Source: Methylotenera sp. (lineage in GTDB: Bacteria > Pseudomonadota > Gammaproteobacteria > Burkholderiales > Methylophilaceae). Taken from it: a DNA stretch of 64,000 nucleotides. The notes beneath the pieces were generated by a model that did not search any database, had not been told where the DNA came from, and saw only the letters and a list, made by a program, of their open reading frames with translations. The stretch covers positions 1-64,000 of the forward strand of contig NZ_JAQSDC010000058.1 of assembly GCF_029945705.1 (NCBI RefSeq), given 5' to 3'. How positions within the stretch are numbered: the stretch's first letter is position 1; the number at the start of each line of letters is the position of its first letter. The position numbers and the translations under genes are program-made. Of the stretch, positions 8,501 through 17,817 are shown one piece after another.

Positions 8501-9781
8501 TTAATCTTCACTTATAGATAAGTCTACATCTATAAAGTAGCTAACTCGCTTGCGTGGATTCAATGACTCAAGCACATCCGCAGGTAGTTGGCTGGGGCGT
8601 AAACAAGCGTTGATGGTGATGCTAGGCTCTTCGCGTAAGTCGATGACCAGAGGTTCGTGTCTGAAGACTAGCGGATCATGCAACATCACAAAAGGCCTGA
8701 GTGGTTTGTTTGGGTTCACAGAAATAACCGTGGCATAGCTACCTGTAGAAAGCTGTACGATGCTACCAGGTGGATAAATACCCAATGATTTAATTAAGCG
8801 TTTGAGTAATGACTCATCGTATTTAGCACGCTGGCTGGCGTACATGTGCGCTAACGCCTCATAAGGTGTTTTGGCAAGAGCAACATTGCTTGGGTTACAT
8901 AAGTTATCATAACCGTTTACTATCGCAATTAATCTTGCGAATGGGTCGGTTTGCTCGCTACGTAGATGTTTTGGGTACCCAGAGCCATCAGCATATTCAT
9001 GATGTTGCATAATAATTTTGCCAATACGCACTGGCAGGCCAACCTCTTGCGCCATGCGTGCGCCTATTTCACTATGCTGTTCAAAGTGAGATTGTTCTGA
9101 CTTAGTGAGTGGATCTTTTTTAAGCAAAATTTTGTCTGATATTTCAGCTTTGCCAATGTCATGAAATAAAGCAGCCATGCCTAATATACGCGCATCCTCT
9201 TTAGATATATTAATAGATTTTGCAACAAGCAACGCCAGTACAGTCACATTCAGTGGATGTACAAAATTAGCATCACTAGAGCGATTGCCATTGAGTGCGT
9301 GAACGGCAACATCACCTTCCATGAGTGCTGTGTCAACCATATCATTGACAATCAATGCCGCTTGTTCAATGGAGGCTTTAGAGTCCGTTAAAATATTACG
9401 TGTAACTTGTCGAGCAATATTGCTGGTATTGATGAATTTTCTTTCACACACATTAATAGCTTGGTGTAGCTCTTTCAGGCGCAGAGCCGTGTTGTCCTCA
9501 TTGATTGCTGTAGCTTCTTCTAATGGTTCATCTTCGTCCTCATCAACAATTGCCTCAGCACTAGGCGCATCTACTTTTAAAGGTAAGGGCTGACAATCGC
9601 TACGTTTTGGGTCGTAGCGCAATCTTGTCAGGCCCGTTTTTTTGATAATGGAAATTTGCTCTTCATCTTTCACCTTAAAGTTACTTAGCGTGAATGGGTG
9701 GTCCATCCAACCTAAGTCTAGGTGCACATAGATACCCACTTGTAATTGTGAAACGTTAATAAAATGATGATCGTTATGCAT
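8501..9781 (-). CDS. HD-GYP cyclic-di-GMP phosphodiesterase with N-terminal DUF3391
   Basis: A 426-residue cytoplasmic protein. A DUF3391 domain (about 1-130) precedes an HD-GYP domain (about 150-340). The metal-binding HD is intact in HDIGK at 207-211, and the GYP signature is intact in the block HHEYADGSGYP at 260-270, so active hydrolysis of c-di-GMP to GMP or pGpG is expected. Its start is 24 nt downstream of the stop of the GGDEF/EAL gene on the same strand, so the two are probably one c-di-GMP operon. There is no transmembrane segment. Confidence 0.9.
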   Translation of the reverse strand: MHNDHHFINVSQLQVGIYVHLDLGWMDHPFTLSNFKVKDEEQISIIKKTGLTRLRYDPKRSDCQPLPLKVDAPSAEAIVDEDEDEPLEEATAINEDNTALRLKELHQAINVCERKFINTSNIARQVTRNILTDSKASIEQAALIVNDMVDTALMEGDVAVHALNGNRSSDANFVHPLNVTVLALLVAKSINISKEDARILGMAALFHDIGKAEISDKILLKKDPLTKSEQSHFEQHSEIGARMAQEVGLPVRIGKIIMQHHEYADGSGYPKHLRSEQTDPFARLIAIVNGYDNLCNPSNVALAKTPYEALAHMYASQRAKYDESLLKRLIKSLGIYPPGSIVQLSTGSYATVISVNPNKPLRPFVMLHDPLVFRHEPLVIDLREEPSITINACLRPSQLPADVLESLNPRKRVSYFIDVDLSISED

Positions 9782-9805
9782 TGCTTTACCTCAATGTTTT
9801 AGTTT

Positions 9806-12800
9806 TTATTTGGTTAGTAGTGTTGAGAATTCTGTGGCTGTCACTGGTTTACTATAAAGATAACCCTGTGCTTCTTTGCAACCCATTGCGCTTAAAAAAT
9901 CTGCCTGCGCTTGGGTTTCTACGCCTTCGGCAATGACGCTAAAGCCTAAGCTGCCAGCCATTGCATAAATAGCATTGGCAATGGCAGCATCATCTAAATC
10001 ATCTGGTAGGTCGCGTACAAAAGATTGGTCTATTTTTATTTTATCGAGTGGTAATCGTTTGAGATTAGAGAGCGATGAGTAACCTGTGCCAAAATCGTCA
10101 ATCGCTAATTTAAGACCTAACTGTTTGATACGATTAAATGTATCAATCACATGCTCAGTATTTTGCATCACCGTACTTTCGGTAATTTCCAGTTCCAGCA
10201 TGTTTGGGTGGCAATCGGTTTCTACCAAAATACCGTAAACGGTATCGGCGAAATTGCTACGCATAATTTGCACACCAGACACGTTGACTGAAATCCATTG
10301 AATCGCATGGCCAGCTTTATGCCAGCGCACCATTTGACGTGCAGCTTCACGAAGTACCCACTCGCCAATTTGTACAATTAACCCAGTATCTTCAGCCATT
10401 GGAATAAACGTTGCTGGCGATACTAAGCCTAATTTAGGATGGTTCCAGCGTATCAGTGCTTCAGCGCCTATAATCTTGCCAGTGGTCAGCGAAACTTGTG
10501 GTTGATAATAAACCTCAAACTGTTCACGCACTAAGGCGTGGCGTAGCTGACCTTCCAAAGTGAAACGCTCAACCGCATTCTTACTCAGATCATCAGAGTA
10601 GAAACAGTGATTGTTTTTGCCTTTATTTTTCACTTGATACATAGCAATATCAGCGGCTTTAATTAAGCCCTCTACATCCGCGCAATCTTTTGGGAATACA
10701 GAGATACCAATACTCGCGCTAATGTAAATTTCGTGTCCATCAATATTAAATTCAATTTGTAGCGCATGAATGATTTTTTTAGCCACGAGTGCAGCGTCGC
10801 TAGTTCTGCTAATCATATCCATCATCACTACAAACTCGTCGCCACCTAGCCTTGCTACTACGTCGCTTTCGCGCATAGACAGGCTAATGCGCCTAGAGGC
10901 TTCTAGCAATAATTTATCGCCTACTTGGTGACCAAGTGTGTCGTTAACCGCTTTAAATCTATCTAAGTCAATAAACAATAAAGCGATTTTATGATTCTCG
11001 CGTTCCGCGCGTTTAATGGAATGTTCTAGTAACTCATTTAACAGGCGGCGATTAGGTAAGCCTGTGAGGGGGTCATGATTCACTAGCTCATGCAATCTAT
11101 TTTGTGAGCGCTTAATATCAGTCATGTCTGAAAAAACACCAACATAATTAACAACTTGACCTGCACTATCTTTTACCGCAGTAATGGTTAACCACTCATA
11201 ATAATTTTCGCCAGACTTACGTTGATTAAAAACCTCACCATGCCATCGCTCTTCTTTTTTTAAGATGGTCCACATATCTTTATAAAAGCGTTCATTTAGA
11301 TTGCCAGATTGCAAAATTTTTGGTGATTTTCCTAATACATCATCTTCAGAGTAGCCGGTAATTTCAGTAAACCCTTTGTTAATAGCAACAATGCGTACTT
11401 TGTCATCAGTAATCATGATGCCTTCACTGGCGCTATCAAAGGCAATTTTAGCTTGGTGTAGTCGTTTGCCTGCACTCTCTCTTTGTATTGCGACACCTAA
11501 AGATCTACCTATCGCCATTAGAGAGCCAAGCTCTTGTGGCGTGGTTTTAATCAAATCATGGCAACGTTCAATAATGATATTGCCCCACCACACTTTGTCT
11601 GAAAATAACGGGACGATAGCAATAGATTGCGTGTCATGCTGCTCAAGTATTTGGCGCTCTGAACTTGGCAAATCGCGAATATCACCAAAAACGGGGTCGC
11701 CGAGTTGAAGCGCATCTTTCCAGCGACTTAGACGTACATCATGAAAATTGATGGTTTCAAGTGCTTTGTCTTCACTACTAAAGCCAGGTACAGCCCATCT
11801 GTAAAGTATTTTTGAATGCCCAGACTTTGCAGTTTCTTTGTGACTAGTCTCTATATTTTTAAGTATGGTCGCACGCGTAAAGCGTAAGGCAAGACACAGT
11901 TGTTGCAAAACCGTCACTGCAACGGTTTGCCAAGATTCAGCGGAATGTAATAGCCAATCGCATGAAATAAGCGCATCCAGAATGGCGCTGCGGTCGCGCA
12001 AGTGACTTTCAGCCATTTTGCGTTCAGTAATATCACGTCCAAGCGTGACTAGGCCGTGGCGGCTGCCATCATCGTTAAACAAGGGTACTTTAATCACATC
12101 CAATACTTTTGCGCCACCGTGTGGCAATGCAATGACTTCTTCATTTCGGATTGCGCGACCTAATTTCCAAGCTTGATCGTCAGATATTTTTGAATGGCGG
12201 AAAGCCTCTTTAAATGCTGGGTTAGATTGAGCAGCAAGCTCCATATCCGTTTTGTGTTGATAGTCCAGTTGATCGAGCTGAAAAAGCTCTATGCTGCTTG
12301 TGTTGGCTTCTAACCAGCGGTTTTTTTCATCTTTAAAAAAAATTAAATCAGGGCTGGCATCAATCAAATTACGCAGTAGTTTCTCGGTGTGTCTTAACTG
12401 TAACTCTGTACTGATGCGTTCAGTAACATCATGCATGTGCAGCACATAACCAGAGTCCAAATCTTCAAAGTATTTGTTATGTGAGGTGAATACTTGCAAG
12501 GTGCGTAGCTCATTCCCTGCAGCGTATTGCAATACAAAGCTGGTGCTGGATTTTTTTAACTCTGTAATGATGCGTTTATGGACGGCTTTAGGCAATTGGC
12601 CCGTTCTTGCCGCCACATGTTTTACATTTAAGTTAAAAATATCTCTGGCATAGGGGTTTGCATAGCTAACATTACATTTTTCATCCACAGCGAGAATAGC
12701 AACGCCTTGCAATGCGCCAAGTAAATGCCAAGCGAGTGCAAGTTCTTTAGACATGAATCTACTCAGATGGCTTTCGCTATCTGGTAAAGACTGCAACTGA

Positions 12801-12823
12801 TCTAATTTGTTTAAATTTTCCAA
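9806..12823 (-). CDS. PAS/GAF/GGDEF/EAL cyclic-di-GMP regulatory protein
   Basis: A 1005-residue multidomain signalling protein. Two N-terminal PAS modules (about 15-270; the repeated phrase DVTER / DITER ends each), a GAF-like region (about 280-440), a third PAS (about 445-570), a GGDEF domain and an EAL domain follow in order. The GGDEF signature is intact at 660-664 (RLGGDEF) and EAL is intact at 788-790 (GAEALIRWNHP), with DDFGTGYSSL and the loop-6 residues conserved. It could therefore be a bifunctional cyclase/phosphodiesterase; which activity dominates cannot be told. No transmembrane segment is visible, so it senses a cytoplasmic signal. The HD-GYP gene follows 24 nt downstream. Confidence 0.9.
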   Translation of the reverse strand: MENLNKLDQLQSLPDSESHLSRFMSKELALAWHLLGALQGVAILAVDEKCNVSYANPYARDIFNLNVKHVAARTGQLPKAVHKRIITELKKSSTSFVLQYAAGNELRTLQVFTSHNKYFEDLDSGYVLHMHDVTERISTELQLRHTEKLLRNLIDASPDLIFFKDEKNRWLEANTSSIELFQLDQLDYQHKTDMELAAQSNPAFKEAFRHSKISDDQAWKLGRAIRNEEVIALPHGGAKVLDVIKVPLFNDDGSRHGLVTLGRDITERKMAESHLRDRSAILDALISCDWLLHSAESWQTVAVTVLQQLCLALRFTRATILKNIETSHKETAKSGHSKILYRWAVPGFSSEDKALETINFHDVRLSRWKDALQLGDPVFGDIRDLPSSERQILEQHDTQSIAIVPLFSDKVWWGNIIIERCHDLIKTTPQELGSLMAIGRSLGVAIQRESAGKRLHQAKIAFDSASEGIMITDDKVRIVAINKGFTEITGYSEDDVLGKSPKILQSGNLNERFYKDMWTILKKEERWHGEVFNQRKSGENYYEWLTITAVKDSAGQVVNYVGVFSDMTDIKRSQNRLHELVNHDPLTGLPNRRLLNELLEHSIKRAERENHKIALLFIDLDRFKAVNDTLGHQVGDKLLLEASRRISLSMRESDVVARLGGDEFVVMMDMISRTSDAALVAKKIIHALQIEFNIDGHEIYISASIGISVFPKDCADVEGLIKAADIAMYQVKNKGKNNHCFYSDDLSKNAVERFTLEGQLRHALVREQFEVYYQPQVSLTTGKIIGAEALIRWNHPKLGLVSPATFIPMAEDTGLIVQIGEWVLREAARQMVRWHKAGHAIQWISVNVSGVQIMRSNFADTVYGILVETDCHPNMLELEITESTVMQNTEHVIDTFNRIKQLGLKLAIDDFGTGYSSLSNLKRLPLDKIKIDQSFVRDLPDDLDDAAIANAIYAMAGSLGFSVIAEGVETQAQADFLSAMGCKEAQGYLYSKPVTATEFSTLLTK

Positions 12824-13129
12824 TTACTTTTACATTTCTAGAAAATGTCTATTTAGGTTTGCTTAAAACATATCAACGAGCAAATAGTTTTAAAATAAAG
12901 CTAAAATGTTCTGCACGAGTGCTATGTTTTTTATCGACAATAATGACTAAAGCTTGAATGTAAATATACGCTTTGACAAAAATAACAATCTCTTAATTAA
13001 GAGGGTGTAGAGGGCTTAATTTATAAATTCACGGTTAAGATTTATTGGTGTTTACAAGGATGCTTATGTGCTAAAACTTTAGTCGCGGTGTATGATTTAG
13101 GCATACAACAACTATGTGGTTAGCAGAGC
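12824..13129. other. Divergent intergenic region with a 14-bp palindrome
   Basis: 306 bases of AT-rich sequence separate the GGDEF/EAL gene (minus strand) from the BNR protein (plus strand), so promoters for both should lie here. A perfect 14-bp palindrome CTCTTAATTAAGAG occupies 12990-13003. A TTGACA hexamer on the plus strand at 12973-12978 sits 11 bp upstream of it, but no good -10 follows at the right distance. No small ORF looks real. Confidence 0.45.
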
Positions 13130-14362
13130 ATGAAGAGGCTTCAATTATTTTTATGTATTTTGATGGTGTGTGTGAGCCTCAGTTCTCAACAATTAATGGC
13201 GCATGCAGGGCATGAACAATCTCAAGACAACTCTTTAGCCATTAGCATGGCGTTTGATGCGCAAGGCAGTTTATGGCGTGTAGTAGAGAAAAGCGGATTG
13301 ATACTTGTAAGCTCAAGTCGTGACTTGGGAAAAACGTTCTCTCACCCTATGCAAGTCACACCAAATGCACAAAAAATAGGCGCAGATGGCGAAGCGCGAC
13401 CTAAAATCGCGATTGGCCCAGAAGGCAATATTTATCTTACTTGGACAGAGGCATTAAAGAAGCCATTTACAGGGTACATTTGGTTTTCACGTTCAATTAA
13501 CGGCGGTAAAAGCTTTGAAAAACCAGTCATTGTGCATACTGACCGTGCAGAGATTACACATCGATTCGATGAGCTAAATGTAGTGAAGAGTGGTGGTGCT
13601 AAAGGTAAAGTGACCGTGACTTGGATTGATAAACGCGATTTAATCGCTGCTAAATCAGCAGGTAAGCCTTATGAAGGTGCAGCGATTTATTATGCAACTT
13701 CCAGCAATCAAGGCGCAAGTTTTCTGCCCGAGCAAAAGTTGGCTGACAGCAGCTGTGAATGTTGTCGTATTGCGTTAACAAATAAGCCCGATGGCACCGT
13801 GGTGGCGATGTGGCGCCATGTGTTTGAAGGCAGTGAGCGCGATCACATGATCGCAGAAATTCCTACACAGCCAAATCAAGCGCCAGCGCCTAAGCGTGCT
13901 ACTTTTGGCCGTTGGAAAATTGATGGTTGCCCGCATCACGGTGCTGCGCTTGCCACTGGCGGCGAAGGCAAAGATTGGTGGGGCTACCATATGGCGTGGT
14001 TTGACGGTGGCAATGACGATTCTGGTAAAGAGGCTAGCTTGTTTTATGCGCGTATGGATGGCGAAGCTTGGGTTTCTTCACCGCCGAAAAAATTTGGTAA
14101 GCATAGTAATCAGGCAGGTCATCCAGCTTTATTGAGTATTGGTGAAAATGTTTGGTTGGTTTGGCGCGAGATTGAAAATAAAAACCATAAAATAATAAGC
14201 ATGTTTTCTGATGATGGTGGCAGAAGTTGGGGTGCGCCAAAAGAGCTTGCAACTAGTGCAGGTAAAACGGACTATCCTATTTTGCTGGCGAAAGATAATC
14301 AAGCTTACTTAGCTTGGAATACGGAGAAAGACGGTTTGATTTTACAGGGTTTATCGTTTTAG
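13130..14362 (+). CDS. Secreted BNR-repeat (sialidase-fold) protein with a CECC motif
   Basis: A 410-residue exported protein. The signal peptide is about residues 1-26 (ending ...QQLMAHA) and is followed by HAGHE. The rest forms a beta-propeller with repeated Asp-box-like phrases (SRDLGKTFSHP, SINGGKSFEKP, SNQGASFLP, SDDGGRSWGAP), as in the BNR/sialidase superfamily. A CECC cluster at about residues 207-210 is unusual for a sialidase and suggests metal or thiol chemistry. No catalytic sialidase arginine triad can be assigned, so glycosidase activity should not be assumed. The gene stands alone, converging on the cbb3 assembly cluster. Function unknown. Confidence 0.7.
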   Translation: MKRLQLFLCILMVCVSLSSQQLMAHAGHEQSQDNSLAISMAFDAQGSLWRVVEKSGLILVSSSRDLGKTFSHPMQVTPNAQKIGADGEARPKIAIGPEGNIYLTWTEALKKPFTGYIWFSRSINGGKSFEKPVIVHTDRAEITHRFDELNVVKSGGAKGKVTVTWIDKRDLIAAKSAGKPYEGAAIYYATSSNQGASFLPEQKLADSSCECCRIALTNKPDGTVVAMWRHVFEGSERDHMIAEIPTQPNQAPAPKRATFGRWKIDGCPHHGAALATGGEGKDWWGYHMAWFDGGNDDSGKEASLFYARMDGEAWVSSPPKKFGKHSNQAGHPALLSIGENVWLVWREIENKNHKIISMFSDDGGRSWGAPKELATSAGKTDYPILLAKDNQAYLAWNTEKDGLILQGLSF

Positions 14363-14378
14363 TTTAGACTGCTGCCAA

Positions 14379-14460
14379 GCATTCGAGAGTGCCTATGCGA
14401 CGAGCTGAAGACAGTGCTATTGCACAGCGTAGCGAAGGCAACAAAGGCAGTGTCGAATGC
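14379..14460. repeat. Long imperfect inverted repeat between convergent genes
   Basis: Arms of 16 bp at 14379-14394 (GCATTCGAGAGTGCCT) and 14445-14460 pair at 14 of 16 positions, enclosing 50 bases that are themselves GC-richer than the flanks. It lies between the stop codons of the BNR gene and the SafE-type gene. No U-tract follows on either strand, so a classical terminator is unlikely; a dispersed repeat or structured RNA is possible. Confidence 0.5.
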
Positions 14461-14474
14461 TAGACAGAATCAAG

Positions 14475-15134
14475 TTACATACACCAGACTTTTGCATCAT
14501 GCGTGAGCGACATCCAAATAGCCCAAGCACTGGCGCTACTGAGTAATAAGCCTGCAAGTCGCATGCCATAAGGCTCTACCAGATTTGTTTTAAGTTTAAG
14601 CCATAGCCACGGCGCAAAAAATAATGAAATAGCCGACCCTATAGCAAATGCCGCCATGCTAAGTGCGCCGCCTAAGGGGTTGCCATTGAATGAGGCAATA
14701 ATCAGCGCAGAGTAAAGTAAGCCGCAAGGCATTAACGCCCAAAGCATACCAATATAAAAATAGCCGCCGCTTATTTGGCTGAGTTTTTTAACATGCTGCC
14801 AAATGCGCCGACCCGCTTGGTCTATCCATATCGGTTGGCGCGCATAAATGATGAGTATCACGCCCCAGAAAAAAACCAGCACATGAAAAAATGTCCACAG
14901 CGGATGCAAAATAGCGCTATAGCTAGAAAGCCATGCGATGCTTTGAATGGCAAATGTGGCGATTGCGCCTAATAAAGCATAGCCGCATACCCGGCCTACA
15001 TGGTAAAAATAGATGGCAAAGGGCTTATCTGATGATTGCGTGAATGAGGTGCAAGCCGCTCCGCACATGGCGACACAGTGAGGCCCGCCTGCTAAGCCCA
15101 TGACTAGTGCGCTATAAATAAGTGCTGTTTGCAT
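14475..15134 (-). CDS. SafE/TauE-family membrane protein associated with cbb3 oxidase assembly
   Basis: A 219-residue polytopic membrane protein of the sulfite exporter TauE/SafE superfamily in the cytochrome-biogenesis-type subgroup. The N-terminal signature GGPHCVAMCGAAC (about residues 16-28) with two Cys in GGxHCxxMCG is the hallmark. About six hydrophobic helices follow. Family members are regularly encoded right after ccoI-ccoS, as here, and are thought to assist copper or thiol handling in cbb3 oxidase maturation, although a precise reaction is not established. It lies 89 nt downstream of ccoS on the same strand. Confidence 0.82.
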   Translation of the reverse strand: MQTALIYSALVMGLAGGPHCVAMCGAACTSFTQSSDKPFAIYFYHVGRVCGYALLGAIATFAIQSIAWLSSYSAILHPLWTFFHVLVFFWGVILIIYARQPIWIDQAGRRIWQHVKKLSQISGGYFYIGMLWALMPCGLLYSALIIASFNGNPLGGALSMAAFAIGSAISLFFAPWLWLKLKTNLVEPYGMRLAGLLLSSASAWAIWMSLTHDAKVWCM

Positions 15135-15223
15135 ATTTGAGTTTAATGACTAGAAAGGTAAGTAAGTACTGGCGAGTTAGAACGAAGTTTAGTTGATGGG
15201 ACTTGATTGAAAAGCCAGTATGA

Positions 15224-15373
15224 CTATTCTTTATCTTCCTCGGTCTCAAAAATCCGTCGACCCTCTTCTTCAATGTCTTCAAATTGACCGCGATAAACCG
15301 CCCACCAAAGGCCGCCAAGTACTACTAAGCCCATTACAACTGACAGTGGAACGAGTATAAATAGAATGTCCAT
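15224..15373 (-). CDS. ccoS: Cbb3-type cytochrome oxidase assembly protein CcoS
   Basis: A 49-residue protein. It begins MDILFILVPLSVVMG, has one transmembrane helix (about 3-25) ending in LWWAVYRGQFEDIEEEGRRI and finishes with an acidic tail. The pattern of a short helix, WW/WAV, xGQFDDLExxGxRIL and an acidic end is diagnostic for CcoS, which is needed for cofactor insertion into CcoN. The ATG at 15373 lies 1 nt after the ccoI stop codon, indicating translational coupling. It is easily overlooked because of its length. Confidence 0.92.
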   Translation of the reverse strand: MDILFILVPLSVVMGLVVLGGLWWAVYRGQFEDIEEEGRRIFETEEDKE

Positions 15374-15374
15374 G

Positions 15375-17708
15375 TTATTTGGCTTTCGTTTCCAAAGTTT
15401 CCGAAAAAGTAGTTAAACGCAATGCATTTAGTACCACGATAATAGAACTCACTGCCATCCCTAAACCCGCTAGCCAAGCGGATAATACGCCAAAAAATGC
15501 CAGTGGAATACACACTAGATTGTAAACAATGGCCCAAGCGATATTTTGTTTGATGATGGTCATGGTTTTGCGCGCATGGCGAATCAATTGTGGAATTTGA
15601 CTAATATCACCATTCAATAAAACATAGTCAGCATGAGCCAGTGTGAGTGGTACACCTTTACCCATGGCGATAGAAACATGAGCACTGGCTAAAATTGGCC
15701 CATCATTTAAGCCGTCACCCACCATCAGTATGTGCTTACCTTGTTGTTTGAGTGTTTGTAATCGTGATAGTTTGTCTTGCGGGCTACATGCTGCTTGAAA
15801 TTGTGTAATGCCGATTTCTTTAGCGGTGTTAATAACAGTGTGTGCTTGGTCACCTGATAAAAGCTCAACATTGAGATGAGCGTCTTTTAACTGTTGAACG
15901 GCTAGTGCTGCATTATGTTTAACCGCTTCATGCAAGCTAAACGTCGCTAACCAGCCATTAGCATCAGCAAGAAATACTTGTTGAGATAGTTCGCTAGGCT
16001 CCGAAACGCCGCAAAACTTGGCTGAGCCGAGCTTCAAGTGCGCATTGATTAAGTCTGCATTGCTCGCGTTAGCTTTTAGCGTCGCACTAATGCCAGCACC
16101 AACCACCTCTTGGATGTTGTTTAATATTATTGGCGACTCTTGCGCCCCAACTTGCTGACTTGCACTGACCAAAGCCCGTGAAACAGGGTGCATAGAGTGT
16201 TGCGCCACGGCTGCGGCCAAAGCTAGCACGCCGTTTTCTGTAAAGCCTTGTTTATACGAAATTGATTGCACTTCAATGTGATCTTCAGTCAATGTGCCCG
16301 TTTTATCGAAAATAACCGTATCGATATTCGCAATACTTTCTATAGCCTGCAAACGCCTAATTAAAATGCCACGTTTTACAAAGGCGCTAGCGCTGGCAAG
16401 CATGGCGGCAGGTGTGGCTAAAGATAGCGCACAAGGGCAGGTGACAATTAACACAGCTGCGGCGGTCATTAATGCACGAGCGTGGTCTACATTCCATAAC
16501 AAGGCTGCGGCGAGTACCGCGCTTAAAATGACGAACAGCAGAAATGGTCTAGCAACGCGATCAGCCAGTTGTGAAAGTCTTGGTTTTTCAATTGCGGCTT
16601 GATTGATTAAGTTAACAATCTGCCCGTATTGTGTGGATTCCCCGATAGTTTCCAGCACAATATTCACGGTTTGACCTAAGTTGTAACTGCCAGCAACCAC
16701 CTTATCATGCAGATTTTTTTGTATGGGCGTGGATTCACCCGTGAGTAGCGATTCATCCACGCGGGTATCACCTAACACCAGTTTGCCATCGGCTGGAAAA
16801 GCCTCGCCAATATGCACGCGAGCGATATCACCCACTTTAAGTTGGCTGTTTAAGACGCGAGTATATGAGCCATCAAGGTTTAGACGTTCGATATTTTCCG
16901 GAATGCGGCTAACTAAAGCTTCCATCGAACCGAGTGTTTTGCTGTGCAGCTTCACTTCAATGAGTCTTGCGGAAAGCAAAAAGAACACAAACATGGTGAG
17001 CGAGTCGAAATAGATTTTATCCCCCCACCAGCCGTGAGGGGCAAATGTAGCAGCAGAACTCACGATAAAAGTAATGCCTATTCCCAAAGCCACAGGCAAA
17101 TCCATGCTGATTTGTCTATGCTTTAAATCTCTAAAAGCATTTGCAAAGAACGTACTGCTGGAGAAGACTAATACTGGCAGGCTGAGTATCCATGATGCCC
17201 AGTTGAGCAAAATGGCAATGTCAGGCGTAATGTCACCAGCTTTGGTAAAGTAGCTTGGGCTGGCGTACATCATCACTTGCATCATGCAAAAGCCTGCTAC
17301 TAACCAACGCCAAAATGCTGCTCGACTTTTTTTAGTCGCGTTAAGTTGATTTTCATTATGTGATGCCGGATTCGCGCTGTAGCCCATTGCCTGAATGGCG
17401 CTGAGTATCGTTGACGGTTTAGTTAAAGCAGGCGACCAAATCACAGAGGCGCGTTTTTTGGACATGCTTACTCTTGCACTCACCACGCCAGATAACTCGC
17501 CCAAGCCGCGCTCTATGGTGCCAGAGCATGCTGCACAACGTAAGCCATCTAGCAATAGGCTAGATTCTACAAGTGAGTGAGTAGGGTCATTACCTGCAGG
17601 CTGACTAAACGCTTGCCATTGATCTTGAGTATCTAAAATCACCCAAGATGGATTTGGCGAGTTTGACTCACTGTTAAAGATGTCGGTAGTGGGGGAGCTA
17701 ATAAGCAA
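15375..17708 (-). CDS. ccoI: CcoI copper-exporting P1B-type ATPase for cbb3 oxidase
   Basis: A 777-residue heavy-metal P-type ATPase. It has an N-terminal region, a heavy-metal-associated domain with the CAAC site (Cys58, Cys61), about eight transmembrane helices, the TGES actuator motif at 323-326, the CPC copper site at 424-426 and the phosphorylation motif DKTGT at 468-472, followed by the ATP-binding hinge (GDGLNDGP). Coupling to ccoS makes this CcoI/FixI, the slow copper exporter supplying CuB to cbb3 oxidase, rather than CopA. The structural genes ccoNOP are not in the window. It is divergent from clpB. Confidence 0.92.
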   Translation of the reverse strand: MLISSPTTDIFNSESNSPNPSWVILDTQDQWQAFSQPAGNDPTHSLVESSLLLDGLRCAACSGTIERGLGELSGVVSARVSMSKKRASVIWSPALTKPSTILSAIQAMGYSANPASHNENQLNATKKSRAAFWRWLVAGFCMMQVMMYASPSYFTKAGDITPDIAILLNWASWILSLPVLVFSSSTFFANAFRDLKHRQISMDLPVALGIGITFIVSSAATFAPHGWWGDKIYFDSLTMFVFFLLSARLIEVKLHSKTLGSMEALVSRIPENIERLNLDGSYTRVLNSQLKVGDIARVHIGEAFPADGKLVLGDTRVDESLLTGESTPIQKNLHDKVVAGSYNLGQTVNIVLETIGESTQYGQIVNLINQAAIEKPRLSQLADRVARPFLLFVILSAVLAAALLWNVDHARALMTAAAVLIVTCPCALSLATPAAMLASASAFVKRGILIRRLQAIESIANIDTVIFDKTGTLTEDHIEVQSISYKQGFTENGVLALAAAVAQHSMHPVSRALVSASQQVGAQESPIILNNIQEVVGAGISATLKANASNADLINAHLKLGSAKFCGVSEPSELSQQVFLADANGWLATFSLHEAVKHNAALAVQQLKDAHLNVELLSGDQAHTVINTAKEIGITQFQAACSPQDKLSRLQTLKQQGKHILMVGDGLNDGPILASAHVSIAMGKGVPLTLAHADYVLLNGDISQIPQLIRHARKTMTIIKQNIAWAIVYNLVCIPLAFFGVLSAWLAGLGMAVSSIIVVLNALRLTTFSETLETKAK

Positions 17709-17817
17709 AATTTTTCCAAATAATTAACTAAATGCTAATTAAAATTAATTCAGCACTTAGAGAGCTTTTTTACTAAGAAGTTTAAGATATTTAATTGTGT
17801 CGTAAAGCTTGGTTTGC

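Noticed and set aside
12973-13000. sigma70 promoter using TTGACA at 12973
   Set aside because: No acceptable -10 hexamer lies 16-18 bp downstream.
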